Notes under the pieces: model-generated
The model's input: the letters and a program-made list of their open reading frames with translations, nothing else
Told to the model about the DNA's origin: nothing
Database searches by the model: none
Part shown: piece after piece, positions 1-10,500 of the stretch
Numbering within the stretch: position 1 is the stretch's first letter
Layout: each line of letters begins with the position of its first letter
Assembly (NCBI GenBank): GCA_943737045.1
Contig: CALSFV010000089.1
Span: 248,001-312,000, forward strand
Direction: 5' to 3'
Length of the DNA stretch: 64,000 nt
Origin: Parapristionchus giblindavisi
Taxonomy: Eukaryota; Nematoda; Chromadorea; Rhabditida; Diplogasteridae
Position numbers and translations under genes: made by a program

Positions 1-151
1 GTCTACCGTACCCGACGCTACCGTATCCCTGCCGTCTACAGTAGCCGCGTCTGCTGCTGAGGAGGAAGTGGACGATGACACCATTGTGGCGCGAGTGCTC
101 GTGGATATGACGAATGGCGAGAAGGCTACCGTAACCATGGGCAAGGTCTAG
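1..151 (+). CDS. C-terminal or internal exon of an unrecognised gene (partial)
   Basis: From base 2 the frame is open to a TAG at 149-151. It encodes an acidic, Ala/Val/Thr-rich stretch (EEEVDDDTIVARVLVDMTNG) ending TMGKV. The stretch is GC-richer than its surroundings, which suits coding sequence. Either this is the last exon of a gene lying to the left, or AAG|GTCTAG at 145/146 is a weak splice donor into the downstream gene, since a candidate exon VKRKRS begins after an acceptor at 384/385 and ends at a good donor (GTGAGC). I do not recognise the protein. The 5' end lies outside the window. Confidence 0.4.
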   Translation, partial: STVPDATVSLPSTVAASAAEEEVDDDTIVARVLVDMTNGEKATVTMGKV

Positions 152-1530
152 GGGATACTCGAGAAGGTGATCTTTGATCTTTTGATTGACTATCTATTAT
201 CTTTTGATCTTTGGTCTATGGTCCTTTGGTCTTGCGAACACAAATACTACCACTCTTTTGACGCAACCTGAAATTCTTCGATCTACTCCCTGTAGTTTCA
301 CGTTTCAGATAGTTCTTATCCTATCTGGGACTTGTTTGTATCTGATCTTCCTGGGACTTCGGCTAACTATTAGTAATGTTATAGGTGAAGCGCAAGCGCA
401 GCGTGAGCAGTAGCGTCACCGATGAGAATGTCGCTACTGCTGCTGGCGGTGCTGCAGGAAAGATGATGACGTCATCGTGGATACAAGACACGAACGGTGC
501 CAAGCATAGCAGAAGCGATGAAGGCGAGTGCTTAATCACATATTGGAACACTCATACACATATTATGCATATAATAAATTGTATGATTAAGGATTACGGT
601 AGATTACCAGTAGGTCAAAGGGTGGGTCACAGTTATGACTACTACCTTTTGAAATCGGATAGATTAGTAAAGGAAAACAGTCACAACTCATTTACTTACT
701 CGCCGAAATACGAGTAATATGTGGATGGATAATTAAATTAGTCGAAGTATGTAGTAGATGGATACTGTAGTCAACGAATACTGTAGTCGCTGTGTACTAT
801 TCGACGGATATTTCTTTCAATTTTTAGACATACGGTATTTAGACAGGATGGAGACAGTTGCTTTATTGATAGATCATTTCATTCCTTGTCATTCTATTAA
901 TTCCCAATCATTTTGTCCCTACTGTCAATCTCTTACAATTAGTGTATCTCTCAATCTATCGCACTCGTTATTCAAATGTTTCTCATTTAAAGAAGTCCTT
1001 CATGCACCTTAGAACACTTTTCCTCGTCCCTTGACTCTATCTATGACATTGTCTGTTCCTTCAAGTGGGTTAGAGCACAGGTGTACAGACAAGCCTGGTC
1101 AGACACGCAGGGGAGATGAGAGAGGAGAGAGAGCTAGAGAGTGAGAGCGAGCGAGAGAGTGCGCTGATCCTAGAGAATACACATGCGAGGCTTGTAGTTT
1201 GTACTTCCCCCTATAAATAGCGCTCATTCTTCGTCTCTGATTCATCAGTTGCGCCTCTCTCCTTCGAGAGAATTTTGTCTTGGTGAAGGAACTTCACGAT
1301 TAAGTCCCTTCCCTGCCCCGGACTTCTCCATCTACTTGGAGAAGTCGCCGCGCAGGAGCCGGCTGGGGCTCACCCCCTCCCCCTCCCAGGGCCTCTCCCT
1401 GGGAAAGGGGGTGTGGCAAGCATGGGCATTTGCGGAACAAGCGCCGATCTGTGAGCGATAGTTACGGTAATTTTAGAGGGGTACGGTAGTTACTGTGTCC
1501 AGTCAAGATAGTATTGTTCCTATTTTGCAG
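152..1530. other. Non-coding stretch with GA-rich tract, TATA-like box and GC-rich hairpins
   Basis: No convincing long exon is visible. A GA-rich tract at about 1110-1160 is followed by CCTATAAATAG near 1210 and a pyrimidine-rich start region, which looks like a core promoter. Next comes an unusually GC-rich block (1300-1430) with two perfect short hairpins: CTTCTCCA paired across the block near 1323-1345, and CCCAGGG with CCCTGGG near 1385-1402. One frame stays open from about 1293 to 1458 and could splice in frame (RRS|KWR) to the exon at 1531, but it has no ATG. A 5' untranslated first exon is equally possible. Confidence 0.35.
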
Positions 1531-4500
1531 AAGTGGCGGCTGATCTGTGATGTGCTGCAGGCGACGAACGGAGCCTTCCCGCATTCTCATATTACCAAGG
1601 TATTTATTTATTTGTTTTTCTAAAAATATTCTTTAAAATTTATTTATTTTCTAATTCAATTGAATTATCACTGGTCTCCCGTAGGACTTCGGGTGCCTTG
1701 AATAGCGGAATTTATCTTTACGTTTTACCTTTCACCTAATAATATTATCATTGTGTTCAGGCTCCACTTCGTTCGGTCGGACCTCGTCTGAATGTGGACT
1801 ATGATGGTGCGGATGGAACCGATACCGATGGTAAGGTACCGTTTATGGTCTCGGTCCCGGTTTCCGACCAGGCCAATCTTGGACGGTGTAGAGATTTGTC
1901 GCAAGTCGAAGTCTGATGACAAAGATTCACCGTTTAAAGGTACACTCCGGGCTATTTTGAGACCGCTCTGACAATGCTCTCTGGCCTCCCCCCTTCTCTA
2001 TGCGCAAAAAATCGAAAAACCTGTCCGTATTTTGAAAATCGACAACCTAGCTATTTGACCTATGGTTGGATCATGACACTGTACATCCCATTTTATTAGA
2101 ATGAGAGAGGAGTCTGAACCAATCACTAAACCTGAACAACACTGGAAAATGGAGATGCTCTAGATTGTATGATGCATGGAAGATTTAACTTTTATATTCA
2201 TAGTGCATTCAGACATGGTAACTGGTCATCTCATAGGATAGATTCACCGGCAAAATTTTTGAGACGACAACCGGCGAGAGAATTCTTGCTGTAGTGTCTG
2301 CCATACATGGGCGGGGTACCTGGAGCTCGATTCTACAGGGGGCATTCGAACGAAAAATGGTTAATTTTACAGGGGGCTTTCACTTTTTTTTCAAAAATGT
2401 CACCTAAATGTCATTTTTTACAGTGGGCATTCCACAAATTTTCGAAAAGCCCTAATCTTACAGGGGGCACCCCCATGTCGGTGCCCATGTATGGTGTCTG
2501 CTATTGTATGATTCTATTTCTCGTCTATTTTTCACACCTCCCTCTTTTTACTCTCCGTGTATTGGCAATGGGAAATCGATATCTAGATGTTTGTTCACGT
2601 GAAATACACAGTAGTAGGGGTATATATAGTGCCATTGAACTGCTCGGCATACCCCAGCACAGTATTCTGGTCCAAGCCATTTTTCTTCCAAAGCAAGACA
2701 AAGGAGAGACCATTGTATTCGAGAGAGTTTGTATGTTGAGCGGTCGTTCTTGCTTTGAAAGTCATGAGAACGCTGTGCCAGACAGGTTTGGAGGAGAGTT
2801 GAACTGTGAGTGGCATTGAATAGCGCTTACTCGGTTGCAGTCTTTACCAAGTTAGCTCATATGTCCTCATAAGTCTAGTTGTCATTGCTAAGTTATAAGT
2901 TAAGGCTTAGGTTTAGTCATAAGGAATAAGTTAAGTACTGTTAATTAAGCAAAGTTAAATTAACAAGGGAATGACCAACCATCCCCGTCGAGTTATGACT
3001 AGTGACATATACCATTCGAATCACCATGTGATTCTGATAATACATCGTTAATGACTGGACTCGAACGTTTATGATCTTCGAGAAAATCGATATTGAAATT
3101 CGGCCAAATTCGTGTGGTTTTCTACACAACGCATGCGGATGGGTTGGTGAACTCTACTATCTTCTTTCGAAACATCGGCTCGTGTAGTGTAGTGGATAAG
3201 ATGCCTGCGTTTACTTTTGACTGTCAAGGGTTCGACCCCCCCCCCTTGCCGCACTTTTCTTTTGCTGATTTTGTTGCTGTAGAAAGTTTGAAATGTTTTG
3301 CTGTGATTATAGAAAAAAAAAGAACACACTCAACACGTTTGAACAACAAAATGAGTGAAGTAAGGAAAATACAGTTTTCACATCTGTGGCACATAATGAA
3401 TGAACAGGAAGAACAATGGCATCAAGCCTTTGGAAGACAGTCCAAGAACAAATGGACGCTTACCGTACTCGCATGATTTTTGATCTTTGAACTCTCGTTG
3501 CTGTTTTTCAGGTCATTCATTGCATGACATCGACCTCGGGTGAGGGAGAGGGAGAAGGAGATTTCAAAAAAAAATGCCATAAACAAAAAGATCAAAGTTC
3601 AATTTTCCTTGAGGAGTGTTTTTCCATCAAGAAAACTTGCTGAATGTGTTATTTTTTCTAGCTTTCATAATCACAGCAAAACATTTCAATCTTTCTACAG
3701 CAACAAAATCAGCAAAAGAGAAGTGCGGCAAGGGGGGTCGAACCCTTGACAGTCAAAAGCAAACGCATGCATCTTATCCACTACACTACACGAGCCGATG
3801 TTTGGAAAGAAGATAGTAGAGTTCACGAACCCATCCGCATGCGTAGTATAGAAAACCACACGAATTTGGCGGAATTTCAATATCGATTTTCTCGAAGATC
3901 ATAAACGTTTGAGTCCAGTCATTAACGATGTATTATCAGAATCACATGGTGATTCGAATGGTATATGTCACAAGTCATAACTCGACGGGGATGGTTGGTC
4001 ATTCCCTTGTAAGTCATGTTAACGTAAAATAAGTTACGTGAGGGTAACATAAGTTAACTTTGGTGACATTCGTCATGTTATCGATTACTGTAACATAGCA
4101 TAGCACACCACCCAACGTACAACAAGGATAAGGAACATGTGTGTGAACTACCGTAACTTAGCGTTGCCCAGTTTTATTTGTCAGAACAAATGCGATCGGT
4201 CAGATTTAAGTAAACATTGTTGTAGTAAGCTATGTGAGTTATATGATTATAACCCTGTTTCAGTCTGCTTCATCCGAAGATGTTGAGCGTGAAAGAGCCT
4301 GTGGCGCCCCTCTTGCACTGTTGTTATTGCCTTCATCCATCCTATATACACTAGACTAGAGAGGGGGTCCCTCGAGTATCCTGTGGATGTTTCAGATCCC
4401 ACGTGTCTTCCCGGCTAGAATGCTGCGCAGTTTTCGCCCCTGACACAATTCACTATCGCAGAGTTTGGCACGGGGGGGGGAGGCTGTGCGCAACTTGGGG

Positions 4501-7500
4501 AAATTGAAGGCAATGCTTTGCTCATTGCTATTTTTGGCAGAAAATGTTCCAGTTTTTGCGAGACAAGGCTATGCGCAAGACCCCGATGGGAAGGCTGGGA
4601 TGGGATGGGGATATGCTTAACTTGATCTGAATAATGATATTCCAGTAGAATGAAATGATCCTAATCATCGATTGATTACAGAACGTGATGAATCTAATCG
4701 ATAACGATATGAGAGAGACTACTGCACCGATGGTTTCATCAACTATAGGAGAAATAGAAGGAATTGATCCTGATATTCTACTTAATATGAGTGTTAACTC
4801 ACAAGGTATTATTTATTTATTTTTTTATTTACTATTGCGTTATCATTATTATTGAACGTTCTTTTGTATCACACATGGGCGGCGCTGGAAAGTAAAATCG
4901 GTGGGTCGGAGGAAAATATGGGGCATGTAAATTTAATAATTTCACTTAGCGGATCACTTTTTGAGCGATTTTGGGGAAAATCGGGTGGGTCTATGTAAAA
5001 TAAAGAATACAAAGTCTTATTTAAATCACTGACTTGATGTTTACCTTAAGTCTACTTCAAGTGAAAGAACATTTGATGAAATGCATTATTGTGCACACAT
5101 CACTTTAAGTAGACTTACAAGTGTGCTTCACGTGAAAAAATAAATGCAGTTTAAGTTTTGAAATATCACAGTTTTGTGCGTTATGTGGTGAATCAATATG
5201 GTATATTGTATAATTTGTCATTGGCGTACGATACTCATGTAGTATTGATTGTCTAATGCATCTCTAATAGATCCGGGCAATGACTTCTTCGATATGATGA
5301 ACGATGATGTACAACATAAGCAGACTGAAGCTGGTAGCTCAGGTGAGCGATTTTGTAGTGTGGCCATTGGAGAACATTTTTATGTTATTGATTATTACTT
5401 ATGATGATGAAATGATTTCACCATTCTTGATATGCGAGGTGCGATCGTAAAAATAGGTTTATTCTCAGGTAGACTGTTTCTATTAGTCCATTTTTTGTGA
5501 CGAATTAACAATTATCGATGAACGTTTTAAGCCATTAACCACGTTGCTTGCATATCGCTCCGAGGAATTAGCTAATTTTGCATGACCCATAAAAATTTCG
5601 TAAAAATGTCATAACTCAGTTTGTAGTTGAGCTACGGGCATCCGATTCAAGAAGTATTATCACATGGTCATAGGGCACCGGCATGCCAATTTCTGAAGGA
5701 TTCCGCTCATACATGGGCGGGGTACCTGAAGCTCGATTCTTCAGGGGGTATCCGAACGAAAAGTGGTTAATTTTACAGGGGGTCTTCACTCTTTTTTTTC
5801 AAAAATTTCGCCTTTTGATAAACGTCATTTTTTACAAGGGGCATTCCACAAATTTTCGAAAAGCCCTAATTTTACATGGGCACCCATGTCGGCGCCCATG
5901 CATGATTCCGCTTCTTGAAAAGAAAATTCGAAAAAAAATACATACCATATTTTGGGCATACGGTATTAACCAGCCGGTTTTTATAAAAATCTAAAAATTT
6001 GGCATGATGTGCCTTAACATCTAACTCACACATCTACAAAGTGGCGAGGTTACAGGATTTCAATTACGGCTTTGCCCATAAAAATACCATTGACAGTCAA
6101 AGTGGACGGAACCTAATTTCGTTCGCTATGGAGAATGGTAACGGGTCAATAACACAGTATTTTATATTAACTAAGATCGGATCGGATTTTGCGCCAAGTG
6201 TTTAATAAGTATATACTACAAGTATCCTTAATTTCTTTCCTCTATTGAAAATTCAACCCTTTTCATCTGTATCTTGAATACTGAGTTATCTTCATTTTAT
6301 TGATGGTATGTGATGTGGATTTTTATGTGAGACCAGTGAAGTAATGAAGGATTAGTGAATTATTTATTGGCAGACGTTTCGAGACTGACGTCTCATCATC
6401 AGTGCAGGGATTACCTTTAAAGGAAACCATGAAACAGGAAAACAAGAGGCAACATATATATCAAGAACAAACGAATGAGTGAATGAATAGAGAGAGGGAA
6501 TGAGAGTGTGAGAGGTTGTAGATTGACTAGAGGGAAAGGTTGAGTAGAGACAATTGGGCGAGTTCAGAGGCTAACTCAGAACGAATATTGATTGGAGGGT
6601 CTTGTTGTTGGATCAATAAGGCTTCAGCAATCTTACGACGTACAATGTTAGTATGTGACCGGATAGAGTAATGGGTTATATGATGAGTGATAGAGTGTTG
6701 GGCTATGGCAGATTTAGTACAATATGATTTAGCCGTAGGGTTCTTACCGGCTCGAATATGTTCTATGGCCCGGTGATGGAGAGGTCTACCGGTTTGACCA
6801 ATGTAAAATTGGTTACAAAGTGTGCAGCAGGGTTGGGCGGTAAAATTTTCCGTTACCGATTTTTTACCGGTTTTACCGGTCCCTGACCGTAAAATTTACC
6901 GACCGGTAAATTTTACGGTTTCTCACCGGTAATTACCGAAATTTACACTAGATATTCTGCGTTATTTTTTGTAAAATTATTTTCGATATCTTGCGAAATT
7001 GTCCGTATCCCAATGCGATTTTATGTCTCAACCAGGGATGTGCGAAAAAAGAATTTCGAAAAAAATTCGAAAAACGAAAAATGTTCGATTTTTTTATTTC
7101 GAAAAATTCGAAAAATTCGAAAAAAAAATTTAAGCAATGTTTTCTGTGTCAAAAACATCAACGCGCTAAGTTGTACTATTGATATAATGGAAACACAAGA
7201 ATTGGAAGTGTGTGATTCTTAATTGAAGCCGCTTACATGATAAAAGATATTTTTTGTCGGGTGGAGAATGTCATAAATTTTTGAAAATTTGTCCTTTTTT
7301 AAGTGAAAGTATTTTTCGATTTTTTCGAATTATTTTCGAAAAATTTTTCGACGAAAAACTTTTTCGAGAAAGTATCGAAAAATCGAAGAACGAAAAATGC
7401 ACATCCCTGGTCTCAACAAACAGTTACTCTCTCAATAAATAACACTTATAAAGTATATCAATACAACAAAGGAAATGAAAACATTTTTTTGCTACGACTA

Positions 7501-10500
7501 CGGTCAAAGAAGAACAAATTAGCCGTTTGTCACTCACATATGTAGTTTGAGACAGGATATCGCTGTTTTGATGTAATGAATAAACGCATAGACAAACTTG
7601 GCAAAAAAATTAGCGGTTTTAAGACACCGGCTCAGTAAGATTCGAGGGTTGAGCCGGTGACCCCGGATATCGACCTCACCGATTTGGCTCAAAAATTTTT
7701 TGTGGATACCCCCATGGGCCCCCATCACAAAATGGGTATTCATTTGGGCTGGTTCCTTGAAACACAGATGTGGGGGGTTTTCGAAATTTGAAAACTCGAT
7801 TTTCACCGAAAAAAAAATGGAGCGACCTAGGACCAATGTTAGTGTCGATTAATTATAAGTATAAATACACAACAAAAACTGGCTATACGACGGTCCGGAG
7901 ATCCGATCTCAAACTGATTTTTTACCTCCTTAAAACATTCTAAAATTAATTAAAATTTTAAAACAAAAAAAGTGCAGTCCAATTTTTGTCTCATCTTATA
8001 GAGCAAAAAATTCCGCGCCGAATGAGCGACAAAATTGAAAAATCGAAAGATACCTATTTTGAGAAAAATGGACCTGAAGATGACCCAAAATATTTTTGTT
8101 TTCGAAACCCCTCATGTTTGCACTCATATTGAGGAGCTCGTCGAGTAGAACAACTTTCATGTTGAACGTTTTGTCTGAAACTCATGTACAAGAGAATTAC
8201 ATGAATTAAGATTTACTGGATTCTAATCGTTTAGATTGCTTGTATCTTGAACAAACGACTTTCATAGAATACGACGAACATGAGAAATGATGTACTCGAC
8301 GAGTTCTTTAAAATGAGTATAAACACAGCAAGGTTTCGACAACTTTTTTTTCATGACCACTTTAGAGACCATGTTTTTCAGAATAAGGGCCGACAATTTT
8401 TTTTTCGTGAAAAAACAAATTAAGTATGGATTTTTGAGTTCTACAATATAGGCGTAATCAATTTGTGCACAAAAAATATTTTACTTTCGTTTAAAGGTGG
8501 TGTGGGCAATATTTTCGTGAACAAACTGTGAGGACAGAAAGATAGCAAAAGTTATTCTGCATACCTTACATAAATTAGTTTATGCTAATTTAGCTTATTG
8601 ATCGCTAGAATCGTGAATGAATCATGCTTGATGTACAGGCAAAGGTGCGAAATTTTGAAAATAAGAAAGTTCGGTAATAGGTTTCGAACCCGCGACGTTG
8701 CGCTTACTAGACAGCGCCTTTACCACTACACCAAGGGATGTATGAATGGAGGTTCTAATTTCTTGCATATCATTTAGCCCTTGAATAGCTGATATGTTAT
8801 ATATTTGCATAGACATTCGAGGGCCTCCATCTTTAACTCAAAATTGGGTGAACAACCGTGTGAATAAATAAAACTCATGTAATTCTCTTGTACACGAGTT
8901 TCAGACAAAACGTGCAACATGAAAGTTGTTATACTCGACGAGCTCTTCAATATGAGCACAAACATGAGGGGTTTCGAAAACAAAAACATTTTCCGGTCAT
9001 CTTCAGGTCCATTTTTCTCAAAATAGGTATCTTTCGATTTTTCAATTTTTTCGCTCATTCGACGCGGAATTTTTTGCTCTATAAGATGAGATAAAAATTG
9101 GACTGCACTTTCTTGTTTTAAAATTTTAATTAATTTTAGAATGTTTTAAGGAGGTAAAAAATCAGTTTGCGATCGGATCTCCGGACCGTCGTATAGCCAG
9201 TTTTTGTTGTCTATTTATACTTATAATTAATCGACACTAACATTGGCCCTAGGTCGCTCCATTTTTTTTCGGTGAAAATCGAGTTTTCAAATTTCGAAAA
9301 CCCGCCACATCTGTGTTTCAAGGAACCAGCCCAAATGAATACCCATTTTGTGATGGGGGCCCATGGGGGTATCCACAAAAAATTTTTGAGCCAAATCGGT
9401 GAGGTCGATGTCCGGCACTTCCTGGAATCTCACTGAGCCGGTGTCTTAAAGGGTTTTTAAGAGTTTTACCGTTTTTACCGTTTTACCGGTATGTTAGACC
9501 GGTAAATTACCGTTACCGAATTTTTTACCGGTCACCCTTTTCCGCCCAACCCTGGTGTGCAGTCTAGTTTGTAGATACAACCGGATACGTTACAACAACC
9601 GACAGACTTGTTAGGGCAAAAAATACAACGAGAACCCAAAGGGCAAGAGATATCAAGATAACGATTACGTGATAATAGAGATAGAAGAGAAGCACCACTC
9701 TTTTCGACTACATTTACATCTAAATCCGCCTTTTTGAAACTGTCTCTGATGGCTTTGGTGAAGTCATCAGAGAAGTATGGAATGGTGAAGATAGGGCGGA
9801 CATCCTGAGGTTGAGAGTTACGGTGTTTAGTAAGACCCTTGCGGGTTACTGTATTACCGTAGCCATTTGTTTGGCAAATATCTCTAGCTAATTTTCTCAC
9901 AAAATTTCTCTTTGACTATCAATGGTATTTTTATGTGCAAAGTCATAATTGAACTCCTGTAATCTCCCCACTTTGTAGTTGTGTTAGGTAGATGTTTAGG
10001 CACGTCATGGCATATATTTAGATTTTTAGAAAAACCGGCTGTGAACTGCCGTAAGACCAACATATTGTATGGGATTTTTTTCGAATTTTCTCTTCAAGGG
10101 CCGGAAACTTTGAAATTTTTATTTGAATTTTTAAAGGAAATTTTGGTTGGTCAGGCGAAATTATGTACCTCTTTCTTTATTGCGGTATGCAATTAACGTG
10201 GTTAATGGCATAAAATGTTCACCGATATTTGTTCGTTAATCACAGAAAAATAGGACTAACAGAAAAAATCTACCTGAGAATGAACCTATTTTTTGGAGCC
10301 CACCACGGCATTTTAAGTATAATGAAATCATTTCATCACTGTAGGTAATAATCGATACATCATACTTTTCTCCAACGTTCATACTACAGGGTGGGGATTA
10401 ATTTAATTATTGACACACTGTAAAAATACGGAATATCTTTTTTTAAAGAGTTCCGATCAAATATTTACCAGAAAACCTTCAATCATCTAGGAATACAGTA

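Larger units (their letters stand above)
6828..9554. mobile_element. Non-autonomous hAT element, 2.7 kb, internally palindromic
   Basis: Ends are CAGGGTTGGGCGG and CCGCCCAACCCTG, flanked by a perfect 8-bp target duplication GTGTGCAG (6820-6827 and 9555-9562). CAGGG ends plus an 8-bp duplication are diagnostic of hAT. Inside, long arms (about 7620-8330 and 8850-9455) form a diverged palindrome, and terminal regions are rich in ACCGGTAAA motifs. No transposase is visible. It holds two further insertions: a 377-bp MITE at 7033-7409 and a SINE-like repeat at about 8640-8820. It interrupts a Penelope-like coding region. Confidence 0.85.
6537..9900 (-). pseudogene. Penelope-like retroelement 3' end with GIY-YIG endonuclease, split by a hAT insertion
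   Basis: On the minus strand, 9900-9555 encodes a Cys-rich linker (CPNKSVGCCNVSGCIYKLDC). The frame resumes at 6827-6537 with FYIGQTGRPLHHRAIEHI, then an Arg/Glu-containing stretch, and a TAG stop at 6537-6539. A spaced-cysteine linker followed by a Y-IGQTGR...H.R...H motif is the GIY-YIG endonuclease found at the C terminus of Penelope-like elements downstream of the reverse transcriptase. The reverse transcriptase domain itself is not seen here. Removing the 2,727-bp insertion plus one copy of the 8-bp duplication restores the frame across the junction. Confidence 0.75.
5405..10341. repeat. Outer inverted repeat enclosing a Penelope-like fragment
   Basis: The left arm (about 5405-6105, starting TGATGAAATGATTTCA) and right arm (about 9911-10341) are diverged inverted copies of one another. 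Matching stretches include TCTCAGGTAGA, the GTTAATGGC/GCCATTAAC segment and TTGACAGTCAAAG against its counterpart. They flank the Penelope-like fragment and its nested insertions. The left arm has since received MITE family A copy 2. The arms may belong to the Penelope element itself, whose termini are often repeated, or to an older foldback; I cannot decide. Outer ends are approximate and no target duplication was found. Confidence 0.5.

Noticed and set aside
2307..2819. 170-codon plus-strand open frame
   Set aside because: The first 60 codons are the MITE at 2302-2493 and the rest has no recognisable motif; a chance frame.
3178..3250. Functional tRNA gene
   Set aside because: A and B boxes are present, but the ends do not form a 7-bp acceptor stem and the anticodon arm does not fold; the mirrored copy in the other arm shows it is part of a transposon.
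7534..7836. About 100-codon open frame on the minus strand
   Set aside because: It falls in the diverged arm of the hAT palindrome with a counterpart near 9300; no splice or codon evidence for a gene.
8640..8740. tRNA gene on the minus strand
   Set aside because: The B box is perfect and a possible anticodon stem exists, but the loop is 8 nt without a U33 and there is no acceptor stem; a related decayed copy at 32.1 kb fits a dispersed repeat.
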